The translations under genes and the position numbers were made by a program. Below the pieces are notes generated by a model, which searched no databases, was not told where the DNA came from, and worked only from the letters and a program-made list of their open reading frames with translations. This document shows, piece after piece, positions 11,023-22,639 of a stretch of DNA of 64,000 nucleotides. The stretch's first letter is position 1. Each line of letters opens with the position of its first letter. Origin of the DNA: Ligustrum vulgare (lineage: Eukaryota > Streptophyta > Magnoliopsida > Lamiales > Oleaceae); NCBI GenBank assembly GCA_963555705.1, contig OY743172.1:27961446-28025445 (forward strand), given 5' to 3'.

Positions 11023-13814
11023 TCATTGTGGAGGAACGCCTTCTGGAGAACCCTTGCTGGATGCGTCTAAAGGATCTGCAGGAGCATCTTGAGGCTCGGG
11101 GTAAAATGCTTCAATGGAGGACAGGTCCAAGGTTGGAAAAGCTTCCTTCACGTCCCCCAAGACCATCATAGCCCCTAAGTTCCCAAAAACCCGCTGCATA
11201 GCCTCATACTCAGGGGTCTCTTCAAAGGTGTCCTTGAAGTCATGGACAGCTTCCGACACTCTAGTTTTTAAAGCATTCTCCACCCGTGTTGCGACAGTCT
11301 GTTCCAAGACTTCAGTGATCCTCGTTTGCATGTGTTTTTCCAGCGAGGCAAGGTCCTCCTCTGCTTTCTCCCTAGCCTCCAGCTCCCTCCCCAGTTTTTC
11401 GTTTACCGCTGCCGCCTCAGCTTCCAGCTTCAACTTGGCTGCATTAGCGGCGACCAAGGCCTCAGAGGCAATAGACTGTGCACGATTGGAATCATCCAAT
11501 TTTTTGCATAAGGTCGCCACGTCCGATTCAGAGGCATGGAGGTCATGCTTCAATTTGTCATTGTCCTCTTAGAGGCGCTTCGCATTAGCCCTCTCTTCTG
11601 AAGAAGATATGCGGGCTATGGACAGCTGGGCCTTAAGGTCATTAATCTCCTTGAGCATATTGTCAGCGTGGCGGAGAGCAGTCTCAGCATCCCTCTTATC
11701 CCGTTGAGCTACCTCCACGGAGGACTCTACCTCGTCAATGAGAGCCAGAGTTCTTGCGTTCATAGCCTTGGCAGCGAGCAGCTTCCGAGACGGAGTAGCA
11801 CTGGAGGAAAAGGCGGCCCAACCCTCTGTTCAAAACTGTTCGGTAATTAAGGCCGCCCTGGCTGGAGGCGAACTGGGTGAGTCGAACAATGAAGGGTTGA
11901 AAGTGACATCTCTGGGGAGGATGCTGGTTTTAATATGCTTAAGCTCTTCCACCCCTTCTGGTGTCACTTCATAAGCCAAGCCCGGCATGGGCACGGATGG
12001 CTCGTCCTCCAGTTCCTCGATCATTGATGGCGGAGGTGCGGAAGTGGACTCCTTGCCTTTTCCCCTTCTGAGCCTTTTTAAGGGAGCAGGCTCCTCCTCA
12101 AGTGCTTGCTCAGAAATGTCCTCGGACAAGGAAGGTGGCACTGGGGCATCCTTAGTCTCCCTGCCCCTCTTGGGTCCGCCTCTATCCGACCTCTTCCCTT
12201 TCCCTTTGGCGACGCCTTTTTCAGGATCGGCCCCTCCAGCAATGTTGGGTTGTTGGGGACCCACTGGCAGCAAAGTGGGCGGTGGCAGTAGAGCTGGGAG
12301 AGGGCCCTGAAGTTGGGCAGTAGACTTCTCAGACACTTCTCTTGCCACCCCAATTTGCAGGTCGGCCAAGACCGCTTTCTGCTTTCTTTCAACCTCGCTC
12401 CCATGGCGCAAATCCGGAGGAACCTTCATAGCCATGAGGCCCTTTAAAGAAATCTTTGGGAATTCTTTGGAACCTAGCAAGGAAAGGAGGACAATGGGGG
12501 TTATATAAAAAAAAAACGAACAAACACAAGATGTAACATCAATAAGGAGGCGAACTTACTCATAGCTCGCATAAGACCGTGTTTAACGAATAATTTGTTC
12601 TGTTGTATGACCCCTTGGAAAGTGCCCTTGTAGGAAAATAGACGCCTCACTGCCGCTAGATCCGCGTCAGGGAGGAGATGGGCAAAAGTGTCCCCTGCCA
12701 TAAGCCAATAATATGTTAAGAAGCAGTCAAGAAAAGTGAGTATGGATGAAAGAGCAAAAGACGCATGACACTTAAAGACTCTAAAGCAAATATAAGACTC
12801 ACTAGGTAGGGAAAGAGTTCGGGGAACTGTAATTTATGGACTAGGGTCCACAGGGGAACTATGCCACTCCCCAGCAACCCAGAACCACTGGTTCCTCCAG
12901 TTCTTTATTGAGGTAGGGTGACCGGTAATAACGGGAGTATAAGAATCTATGGGGGACAAATAATACCAATCCTTAACATCCGATCTCACGTCTCTCTCCC
13001 TCCTAACTGATTTCTTCAAAGTATAGAGAGTTTGAATGATGTGCAGTGAGATGGGATGATCCGGGTTGACCTCTTGCCACGCCAACCAAGTCCCCACAGC
13101 CTGAGTCCAGAAATTGGGGGCCAGCTGGTAGGGGCACAAGTTATAGCTCCTAAGCAGTGCCCTGAAAAAGGGATGCAGGGGGAGCCTCATCCCGCAAGAA
13201 AGGGCATCGTGGCATATAGCCGCCTGGCCCGAGGGAGGGCTGCAAGGTCGGCAGGAAGGGGTAGGGAGCACCAGATGGACCCCTTCTGGCAACCTGAATT
13301 TTGTCGAAGCCGAGGCCAAATCGATCCTTCGGATTTCAGTAGCAACCTCACTGCTTTCCCATGACTCTGGGTTTGGATCGGGGTCGACATGGTAGCCCGA
13401 AACTTTGTTGACCTGGTCAACCCAATCTTCTACCTGAGCGATCTCCTCAGCAGTCAAACCCAACTCTTCCCTATGCGCCCTAAACGGTGCCCTAACGATC
13501 AAGCCGAGGTCCTGGTGACCTGAAGAGGAGCCCGCGGCCATTCCTCCTCCCAAGTCCCTGTCTCGTTTGCTTCGGAGTTCCCTAAGCGCGGATCCCTCCT
13601 CGGATGACAGATGAGCCATGTAGTTCTGGTGTTTTTCTTCTTCGCTGTCAGAATCACTCAAATAAATTATGCTACTGGTTTTCCTATTTCTCCTCTTAAC
13701 CTGCTCCCTAAAGAAACGGGAACTAAAAACCGATAAAGAGATGGGGCAGAAACCTCTGATGGGAACCGCCATCGCTAACATTTCCTGTGAACCCGTTCCC
13801 CCAACTCTTTCCAT
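11023..13814 (-). pseudogene. Spliced antisense gene of the Tat element (Transposase_28-like)
   Basis: Minus-strand gene opposite to gag-pol. Exon 1 (12803-13814) carries an acidic stretch (YLSDSDSEEEKHQNY) and the gypsy-type 'Transposase_28' block GMRLPLHPFFRALLRSYNL, ending DWYYLSP and VAGEWHSS. Exon 2 is 12560-12694 (DTFAHLLPDADLAAVRRLF) and exon 3 is 11023-12473. The GT-AG introns 12695-12802 and 12474-12559 join in phase (LSLP|RDTF and AM|SSKEF), which supports real splicing. Exon 3 encodes a Pro/Ser-rich, charged segment and then a long coiled coil (LEAEAAAVNEKLGRELEARE). Three in-frame stops (12834-12836 TAA, 11830-11832 TGA, 11571 region TAA) disable it. The start at 13814 is a guess. 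The function of such antisense genes in Tat elements is not known. Confidence 0.8.
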
Positions 13815-14564
13815 TTTTTCTTTTTGTTTTAAAGGAGAGTCAGACTCAACAAAAGAAAAACAAAGTGCAAAAACAGAATTCTCAAACCCACAATGAGAAA
13901 CTAAAAATAAGAAAGTCTTGCATATACAGGAATCAAGAGGTTTACCTTCAAAAGACGAATGCTTGACACTGTGCACTTGAAATGAAGAACTCGCCAAGGA
14001 AAACTGTTGAACGTTAAGGGTGGATGCTGGGTAGAAAACCCTTGAAGAAAAGACAAGAAACTCGCAAGGAAGAGAGAGACGGCGCAAGTTTTCGCGAAAG
14101 TATGGCTGCAAAGATTCTAAGAAAATGGTAAAAGGTGAAATGGTAAAATGAAGAAGGATTTATAGGCATCCTAACGGTCTAGATTCCTTGAGTTTCGTGA
14201 GCCGCATGATTAATGTGGGTAACCCATACTTCTTGGAAAATGAGCTAATCAAAGCGCCAGCCGTCAAAGGGAGGGACAAAAACCGTTCAGCTACCACAGT
14301 GCATGCCACGCGCTGCGAAATGCTGCCCCCCTCCCATTTTATATATATATTTCTTGGAAATAAATACCGATAGCTCCTCCGAATTGAATGCGCCGCCTAG
14401 GAAATGCGCTGATATGGTCCTGGCCAGTAGGGAGAGAAAATCCGAGGCAGAAGGTCGGCTATGATATGGATCCGAGCCTTACCTAAGGAATTTCATTATT
14501 GACTCCCTAAAAAGTTAATGCAGTGAAATCATGGCAAATCCTACACGACCATGAATGATCCCTT

Positions 14565-14581
14565 CGGATTTGAGGGACTAG
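14565..14581 (+). other. Polypurine-tract region before the 3' LTR
   Basis: GGATTTGAGGGACTAG directly precedes the TG of the 3' LTR. It is purine-rich at its centre (GAGGGA), as expected for the plus-strand primer of an LTR element, though shorter than many. Confidence 0.5.
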
Positions 14582-15252
14582 TGTTGAATCCGGGCCCAAA
14601 GAAAGGTACAGTGATCCACCAGCGGAGGCCCAATAGTGGCCCAATGGACCTTGACCCACAGCTAAGGCCTAGAATATCACCTTGGGATGAATGCCGAGGT
14701 GGTATGTCAAGCAAACCTTTTTATCCGACCTGGTTAACTCCCAGTCGATGTACTTTATACTCAGCGGGGGCGCTGTATGGCGTTGACCAGAAGAGAGAGA
14801 TGGAGTCAGTGATGGGACACTGCCTTTACCCAGATGTGACAGGCGCCCATCCCCTACAAAATGTAGTAATGATTACGGTTGAAAAGCAAGATTGTCACAT
14901 CCATAAACTAGGGTGATGACAAGTGTAAAGTATGCCACGTGTCGCAATCCGAGACAAGAAGTTTCACTATAAATGAAGCACAATTGTCTCCAAGTAGAGA
15001 GTGAGCAATTTCTGACTTTTAACTCTATACTTCTCTCACTCCCTTTTCTCTCTTCTACACATTTATATTTCCCGCACCCAATATACATTTGCCCAAAATG
15101 AGTACTGACTTAGGCATCGGAGTGCAAACGGGAGCCACCTCGGCCCCCTTTGCAAACCGATTGTTTGTCACAGTGCGCAGGAGATCCACGTGTTCAAGAG
15201 GGAGGAGCTGAGACGTATTGGTCCAAGGTCCATCCGGATTTTGTGGTCAACA
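14582..15252 (+). repeat. 3' LTR of the Tat retrotransposon
   Basis: Begins TGTTGAATCC and ends GTCAACA, followed by the CCACC target copy. It is about 671 bp against 669 for the 5' copy, with roughly a dozen substitutions or small indels by eye. Confidence 0.93.
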
Positions 15253-15257
15253 CCACC

Positions 15258-17530
15258 TATGAACAAATCAAATTCAAACCTAAGTTTAAAAAACAAATCA
15301 TGAATATTTTTCAAACTTCAGCATCTCGACAAGCCTTAAATGCACGAGGGAAAGAAAACTTATCAAGTTCTATACCAATTAGCAACATTTTACAATAAAA
15401 CTAAAAAGAAACTTGCATTTAGCTTTAAAATCAAATGAAGACAAACTAAAATGCATCAAATTAAGTTCTTGTAAATTATACCAAGATGATGCAAGCTTTC
15501 ACCTTCAATTATTGCTTTAAACTTATCATAATCAACCTTCTACATATCACCTCTCTCATCTGCAAGATTAATAATATATCTATTTTAACATTCTAATGAA
15601 CATACCAAGAAAACAAATAAGAAAGGTAAAGCGAATTAACCCAATAATACTTCTATAGTATGCAATCGCAATACAATGAAGTTTTATGAAAAGAAATAAA
15701 AAAAAAAAAAATCTCTTGATACTTTATTAAATTCTTGACAATTTCACAGTTAAAATGAAAATAATACAATGCCTCATTTCTACACAAAATTCAAGAATAT
15801 TACTAAGAGCATAAACGTTCTTTAATAAAAATGAACTCAAATAAGAAAACAAAACTTAAAAAATTTAAAAACAACTAAAACAACATTACCTTTACTAAAA
15901 TATGAAAAATAACAAAACTCTATACTTATAAAATAAAATTTTCCAATTAATAAAAAAAAATCACAAAGATTTGAAACTAAATTACTGCCAATCAGAATGC
16001 ACAAAGTAATGATATAGGATGAGCTCTTAAATGACCATCACAATATAAAAGTTGCAAGTACTGAATAATAACAAGAAGGCACAACGTTACCTTTACTAAA
16101 ACATGAAAAACGACCAACTCTATAACTTATAAATAAAAATTTCAAATTAATAAAAAATATCACAAACAATTGAAACTAAATTACTGCCAATTCGAATTCA
16201 CAAAGTGAAGATATAGGATGACCTTCTGAATGACAATTACAATATAAAAGCTGCAAGTACTGAATAATAACAAGAAGGCAAAACTCGAGCAAAGCCATAC
16301 TGGTATAATAGAAAAATTTACAAGTCTCGATCTCATTTAAAGTGAATAGCAAGATGAAACATTAGTGAATGTCATAATTTACACAGATCATCATATCATA
16401 TCATATCATAAAAAAGAACTAAGAAAGGATAAAACACAAGGAAGACTATTTATTGCTATAGAAATGCAATCTTACATCAGAATCCTTTGTTTTTTTTTTT
16501 TTTCCTTTATGTTATGACCTTACATTATTTATGTAATCTTCCTTTTCTTCACATACTAAAAGGATTCGCATCTTAGACAAAATTCATAATCCATTTCTTA
16601 CCCAATTTGAAAAAAAAATCATTTTTTGATATTCAAGATTCAGATTCACAGGTTTCTTTTCTTATGTAACCACAATATGCACCATCTAAAATATGGCACC
16701 AACCACCCATTCTCAAACACTCAAACAATCATTCTTTATGAATATAAAATATGAATATTTTAATGACAGACATATAATTGAGATGGAAAAAATTCCTTGG
16801 ATATGTCAGAGACATCTATTTATAAACACGGAGATAAATAGAGAGAAACCTTAGCACATTAATACTATCATTTTTCAGATCTTGAATGACATTTCTTGTT
16901 CATATTCAAATCAAATTTAAAGCTTGACGACATTTTTGAGAAAAAAAAATACCTTACTTCGAAGAAGACAGTGAATCAATTCACCACGACACCGAGCTTC
17001 AATTCCATGAACCAAAAAAAAAAAATGAATACAGTTATTAAATACAAAAACAAGAATGAAAAGATTCAAATAAAGAAAAAGAAAAAAGAACTACATACAC
17101 AGTGATGATCTCAAGCCACCGTGAATTCGCAGTGAGAGGCAACGACAACGAGATCGGCGATAAGGAGAAGAGAAGTCCAAAGCGGCGGAAATGTGAAGAG
17201 CAAGTGAATCCGCGGTGTGTAGATGTCGACAACGGCGGAAATGTGAAGACAAAGTGAAGCTGCGGTGTATAGATGAAACGAAATGGATGATTTGGTTTGT
17301 TTTTAGGGCAAAAGCGTAGAAAAAAATGTTGACAGTGGTGGAGAAGTGAAGAGAAAGTGAAGCTGCGGTGTATAGATGAAACGAAATGGATGATTTGGGT
17401 TGTTTTTAGGGAAAAAGCATGGGGGGTGGAAACACAATGACAAAATGATGTCGTGATGGTTGAAAATATGAACATTAAATGTCTTAAGCCTCTTATAATA
17501 TAGTGTGTGTGTATATATATATTATTATTA
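15258..17530. other. AT-rich spacer right of the Tat element
   Basis: No gene I can support. It holds a 195-bp tandem duplication (15884-16278), several A-runs, and near 17100-17475 a GC-richer stretch in which a segment of about 48 bp (AAAGTGAAGCTGCGGTGTAT and following bases) occurs at about 17250 and again at about 17354. The minus-strand frame across that stretch is Ser/His/Phe-rich and repeat-driven. It could be an untranslated first exon but has no recognisable protein. Confidence 0.5.
15884..16278. repeat. Tandem duplication of about 195 bp
   Basis: Two adjacent copies (about 15884-16080 and 16081-16278) both run from TTACCTTTACTAAAA through AAACTAAATTACTGCCAAT to GCAAGTACTGAATAATAACA and AGAAGGCA, with scattered substitutions. 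No coding content. Confidence 0.8.
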
Positions 17531-17536
17531 TTATTA

Positions 17537-18177
17537 CTAGTATTTCATCCGTGCGATGCACGAAAGATTTTATCCACAATATTGATTTTAATAAGTATTT
17601 ATAAAATTTTAATACTTATACATAATCAACACATATATGAATGCATAAAAAATAATTTTCTATTTCAATAATTATTAGAATTTAAGAAATAATCTACCTA
17701 ATTCAAATTATTAAAAACATCTTTGAATAGTAAACGTCAATTTATATATTTAAATATTTGAATTTAATGAATAAAACTTTGTTTACAAAAATAAGCAGTC
17801 AAAATAATAATTTTAAAAATCTCGCAATTATCATGATACGACAATCAAGTAAAATTAGAAATCACGAAGTTGTACCAAAAATCTTATACCCTATAATCTT
17901 TAAAAAATTATAAAAAATAAGTATGGTTAAAAAATATTAATCATTGTATTATTATTATTAACTTAAAAGAAATCAAAGTATTAACTCTTAAATATTAACC
18001 TTCGTTCAATAATTTTTTCGATAAATTATTTATAAATAACACATTTTTTCAACCCACTTTTTATTCACATATATTTCTCCAAATTTTTTTCAACCACACA
18101 TTTTATTATAATACTAAAACATAAAGAATTTAAGAATTATTTCTGTCACACTATCCTACTTTCTTATATAATATAGA
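17537..18177 (-). mobile_element. Non-autonomous Helitron, unit B, copy 1
   Basis: On the minus strand it starts TCTATATTATATAAGAAAGT at 18177 and ends with a hairpin (CGTGCATCGCACG), spacer and CTAG at 17537, followed by T. These are the standard Helitron marks: 5' TC, 3' hairpin plus CTRR, insertion between A and T, no target duplication. It is 641 bp with no coding content. The same unit recurs on the plus strand at 50220-50860 (also 641 bp) and 55078-55717. Confidence 0.85.
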
Positions 18178-18700
18178 TTTTCACAATACAATGAACTAAA
18201 ATTGCTATCTGTAATATCGATAAGCATTCATTAAAATTTAATGATTATACATAATCAACACAAATGCAAAAGATATAAAAATAATTTCTCCATTCTCATC
18301 ACATATTTAACATTTTTCTCAATTTTCATTAAAAAACATCAATTCAATAATTAAAAATATGTGTTTAATCGTATACGATAATTGAACAACGTTGAAGATC
18401 AAGAAACTATTATATCATATAATCTTTGCACAATTATTAAAATTAAAAATGATTAAAAAATACTAACCATTATTTACCATAATAGTAGACTATTAGTGTG
18501 TGTGTGTGTGTGTGTGTGAAAGGCAATAAATGCGTTCATATCTATCCAGATTTTGCATTCACATTTAACTTATAATTATTTTATATTCACATTAATCTCG
18601 TTTTGCATTCACACTAATCAAACCATATAAGAAATGTGCACTTTAGGCGGGAAAACAATTGCTTTTATGACAAGCTACACTTTTACTTTTATTAATATAA
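18178..18700 (-). mobile_element. Helitron-derived unit A, copy 1, joined to unit B
   Basis: Immediately upstream of unit B on the minus strand. It begins with ATTAATAAAAGTAAAAGTGT near 18700 and ends with a decayed Helitron-like 3' end (TTCATTGTATTGTGAAAA) that aligns with unit B's own 3' end. It holds a GT/CA microsatellite at about 18494-18518. The same A+B pair occurs at 49705-50860 and 54521-55717, so A and B travel or arise together. Confidence 0.75.
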
Positions 18701-18715
18701 AGTTAAAGATAAAGA

Positions 18716-18716
18716 C

Positions 18717-18780
<64 letters not shown>
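18716..18780. repeat. (ATT)n microsatellite
   Basis: About 21 ATT triplets at the junction between the minus-strand Helitron pair and the Helitron-derived segment starting at 18784. Similar ATT arrays mark Helitron junctions at 46594 and 47683, and one lies inside a Helitron at 49036. Confidence 0.95.
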
Positions 18781-18782
<2 letters not shown>

Positions 18783-18783
18783 A

Positions 18784-20222
18784 ACTGAGCTTAGGCCCCA
18801 CTTTTTCCCGCCTAAATGAAAATCTCATTTTCATCCTTTTTTTTTTAATAGGTTTTTTGAACATAGTCAAATATATAATTAATACTACTTGAAAATCTAT
18901 ATCATGGTCCACTGCCAACTTTCATGTAAACTTTTTTTTTTTTTAAATTGATTTATCCACATTAATTTCACACATATTTTTCATTGCTTTCGAATAATCT
19001 CCAATTCAATTAAACACAAACCATTTTTTTTTTCAACTGCATTTTTTTCATTTTTTAACCACACATTTTCTCTGTTTAATTTTTAACCAAACATCTTACC
19101 TTAAAAATTCAAATAAACCAAGATTATAAATTGGTCCGACCGCTGAACAAAGCCTTAATTTAACACTAATTTTGCAAATTTTTCAAGGAATATGGCAATT
19201 TTTTTAACATTTTTCAACTTTGCAAATACATGGTTACAAAAATTTTCCTTGGAAAATATTTTCCAACTTTAATAAACATTGTCTCATTTTCCCTCTTTTC
19301 ATTGCAAATGAATTCTTCAACTTTTGGAAGGAAAATATTTTCACACGTATTTTACACAATTTTTAATAATTCTCAATGCGATTAAACACAAACCTTTTTT
19401 TCAAACGCGTTTTTTTTTTTCACTTTTTGGTAATGATTACAAATTATAATTTACATAATTTCTCAAACCACTTTTAACCACACACATTTTCTTTGTCCAA
19501 TTTTTAACCACATATCTTATCTTAAAAAATAAAAAAATTCAAATAAATCAAGATTATAAATTGGTCCGGCCGCCGAACAAAGTCTTTATTTAACACTAAT
19601 TTTGCACATTTTTCAAGGAAGATGACAATTTTTTTGACAGTTTTCAACTTTTCCATATTTGATTGCAAAAAATTTCCTTAGAAAATATTTTCCAACTTCA
19701 ATTAACATGGTCTCATTTTCCATCTTTTCATTGCAAATGAATTCTTCAACTTTTGGAAGAAAAAAATTTTAACAGGTATTTTGCACATTTTTTAATAATT
19801 TCCAATGCAATTAAACGCTAACAACTTTTTTTTCAACTGCATTTTTTTTTAAATTTTTTGGTAATGATTACAAATTACAATTTACATAATTTCTCAAATC
19901 AATTTTAACCACACACATTTTTTCTATCCAATTTTTTATCAAGCATCTTACCTTAAAAAAAGTCAAATAAATCAAGATTATAAACTGGTCAGGTCGTCGA
20001 ACAAAGCCTTAATTTAAAACTTATTTTCACAAAATGATGCTCAAGCTTTTAATGATTAGCATTGGTCCATTTTTTATCAACATTTTAACGTGATAGAGAC
20101 GGGAAGCCAACAAATAAAACAACAAATGTTGTGTATAAGGAAATTATTCAGAATTTGTAATATTATCAATATAAAAATGATTTTTTTTAATTGGTGCCTG
20201 CAACATCTTTTTCTTTCTTTTT
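18784..20222 (+). mobile_element. Helitron-derived segment with triple internal repeat, copy 1
   Basis: About 1.4 kb nearly matching 45073-46510. Both contain three tandem units of about 430 bp, each ending ATAAATTGGTCCG, then GAACAAAG and CTT, and both close with the last codons of a Helitron helicase gene (20092-20160). The second copy continues to a complete Helitron 3' hairpin plus CTAG at 46593; this copy diverges at about 20222 and lacks that end. It is probably a 3'-truncated non-autonomous Helitron. Confidence 0.75.
20089..20160 (+). pseudogene. C-terminal tail of a Helitron Rep/helicase gene
   Basis: The frame reads RDRDGKPTNKTTNVVYKEII, then QNL and a TAA at 20158-20160. This matches the extreme C-terminus of plant Helitron helicases (CD-DG...NSTTNVVYKEVFQNL type). 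A two-base deficit just upstream breaks the link to the preceding LKLL-like codons. Only this tail of the original gene remains. Confidence 0.8.
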
Positions 20223-20855
20223 TTTTATTTTCTTTTTTCGAAAATGATGAATGAATTAAAAATAATATGAAAATGATGAATGAATTAAAGAAATCTTAAG
20301 TTTGTAAAATTAACCCAACTTAATTGGATTCGTCTTAAAAATTCGTATAATTGTTATTTATTTTAATTTGATAAGAAAAAACCACAATAGAAATTAATCA
20401 TCTATGACTAAAATGAATTTAGTTAACTAATTATAGATAATATTAAGGACTTAAATGATATAATTTAAAATGAATTAGTTATTGAGGAAAAATATAAAAT
20501 ATAAAATAAAACTTTACCTTTAATTTTTTATATGATTTTACGGACAATATATTTATAATTTACTCTCACTTATTAGCTTGCATTAAACTTCTCATTATCA
20601 TATTTAATTTAATACACATATTACATATTTTTCGATTTTAAAATAATTCAATAATTATTATAAGAATAATAATAAAATAGAAAAAATAACATTTTGATGT
20701 TATTAATAGCTTAGCATGGATGCCAATGCAATTAATGGCACATGAAAATAATAATTTCTTAAATTTCTAAAATATTTAATATACTATTTTTTAGCAAAAA
20801 ATTTTCAAATTTAGAAAGTTTTTTGACGAGAAACTATTTGTGTATTTTGATAACG
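20223..20855. other. AT-rich spacer
   Basis: Very AT-rich, with poly-T/A runs and a repeated AAAATGATGAATGAATTAAA near 20244-20290. No coding or structural feature recognised. Confidence 0.5.
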
Positions 20856-22600
20856 GAATATAAAATTTTTAAATCATAATTTTGAAAATATCTTGATTAT
20901 ACAATCATATCAAATAAAAAAATATAATTCAAATAAAATTTCAATGCAAAATGTTATTGAATTTGAAGCTTTAAAAAAGAAAAAATTAATCAAAATAAAA
21001 AATGATACATGTACACTAAGTATACCGCGTCACTCAAAATTTAACACTTAATTAAATTTTTATATAAAATTTCTTTTGACTTTTAATTATTACATTTTTC
21101 TATGGAAAATTGTTCACCTCATCACCTATTTCCCTTTTAATATGTTATGATTTTTTATTAACTATATTTTTTAATGTGTTACTTACATATATTTTATTTT
21201 TCCTTATTTTTTAACCATGTCAATTTTTGTCAAAATGATGAAATGATTAAGCTTCCATTTGGGAATACTGTTTGGTTTATAAACTTGTTTATTTATGATT
21301 TTGAGGTAAAAAATAATTGTTGAAAATTGGAGAGAGAAAATATGCTTGGTTAAAAAGTTGATAGAAAATAATTTATTATTTTGTAACACGCGTATTAAAA
21401 AGCCTACTCATTTCTTGACATATTAGAAAGTAAAATTTCAATGATTTTATTTATTTATTTTTAAAATATATTAATTCAATTTTTTTTTCATTTCTGACAT
21501 AACAAATTTATATAGTATATATTTATTTATTTTAAAATATATTAATCCAAATTTTTCATTTTCAATATAACAGATTTACATAGATATGATATGACATTTA
21601 TTTATGTTCAAATATATTAATTCAATTTTTTTCATTTCTTACATAACACATGTTATTGAGTTCGAAAATTTAAAAAAGACAAAACTAATCAAAATAAAAA
21701 ATTATGCATGTACACTCAGTGTATCGCATCACTCAAAGTTTAGCAATTAATTATATTTTTTATATTAAATTTCTTTTGACTATTATTTACGTTGTTCTCT
21801 GAAAATTTTCTCACCTTATCACCTATTTTCCTTTTAATATGTTATAATTTTTAATTAACTTTATTTTTTAATATGTTGCTTACATATATTTTATTCGAAA
21901 TCCAATATATTACTTAATATATTTTATTTTTCCTTATTTTTTAAACATACCGTTTTTGTCAAAATGATTAAATGATTAAATTTTCTACCAATTTATCATT
22001 GGTGGTAAAAAATTGATAGCAAATAATGAATTATTTTTTGTAATATGCTTATTGAAAAACCTACTCATTTATTGACATATTAGGAAGTAAAACTTCAATG
22101 ATTTTATTTATTTATTTTTAAAATATATTAATTCAAAATATTCATTTCTAACTTAACAAATTTATATAGCATGTATTTATTTATTTTCAAATACATTAAT
22201 CCAAAATTTTCATTTTCAATATAACACATTTACATAGATATGACTTTTATTTATGTTCAAATATATTAATACAATTTTTCATTTCCTACGTAACAAATTT
22301 ACATAGATATTGCTTTTATTTATGTTCAAATATATTAATCCAATTTTTTCATTTCCAATGTAACACATTTACACATAGTACATTTATTACAACTCTTACT
22401 AAATATGTAATAAATAATAAATTTTCTTACAAAAATCTTTATCTTTTCTTTATTTATTTATATTTATATTTTATATTTTTTTTATATAGAAGTAGAAGTG
22501 ATGAGAGGTGGTCATTAAATGTAATTTTTCCTTCCAAAATGACTCTCTCTTCTGATTTTGCTTTTATATATAATATATCTACTTTTTGTAGATATAAAGA
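20856..22600 (-). repeat. Long AT-rich repeat, inverted relative to 46825-47660 and 55820-57000
   Basis: On the minus strand, 22600 down to 20856 aligns first with 46825-47660 and then with 55820-56990. Shared landmarks are the small hairpin unit (22491-22566), the TTTACCACCAATGATAAATT segment and TTAGTGTACATG. The element itself has a two-fold internal repetition. The copy at 55820-57000 ends in a Helitron-type hairpin plus CTAG; here the alignment stops just short of that end (20856). It is therefore probably an old Helitron derivative lacking its 3' terminus. Confidence 0.7.
22491..22566. mobile_element. Small MITE-like hairpin element, copy 2
   Basis: Begins AGTAGAAGTGATGAGAGG and has an imperfect complementary right side (CTCTCTTCTGATTTTGCTTT). 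Related to 548-626 and to 46829-46905. Confidence 0.5.
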
Positions 22601-22639
22601 TATTATACCAATATAAAAATTGATATAGAGGATTCCACG

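Larger units (their letters stand above)
2628..15252 (+). mobile_element. Ty3/gypsy LTR retrotransposon, Tat lineage, complete but mutated
   Basis: The element starts TG and ends CA, has two LTRs of about 670 bp, and is flanked by a perfect 5-bp target duplication, CCACC (2623-2627 and 15253-15257). Inside, in order, are a primer-binding site, a leader with 40-bp repeats, gag, aspartic protease, reverse transcriptase, a first RNase H, a second RNase H-like domain, integrase, a 1.1-kb spacer, a spliced antisense gene, and a purine-rich tract before the 3' LTR. Two RNase H domains and an antisense gene between integrase and the 3' LTR are known marks of the plant Tat group. The LTRs differ at only about a dozen places by eye, so insertion is fairly recent. 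Several stops and frameshifts make this copy non-autonomous. Confidence 0.95.

Noticed and set aside
11114..12310. Plus-strand open frames between integrase and the 3' LTR of the Tat element
   Set aside because: They are shadows of the antisense gene, whose frame shows domain similarity and in-phase introns.
17038..17475. Minus-strand frame of 145 codons rich in Ser, His and Phe
   Set aside because: It contains an internally repeated segment of about 48 bp, has no family resemblance, and sits in low-complexity DNA.
18634..18918. Frames with poly-Ile or poly-Asn
   Set aside because: Pure translation of the (ATT)n microsatellite; the same applies at 46550-46897 and 48939-49121.
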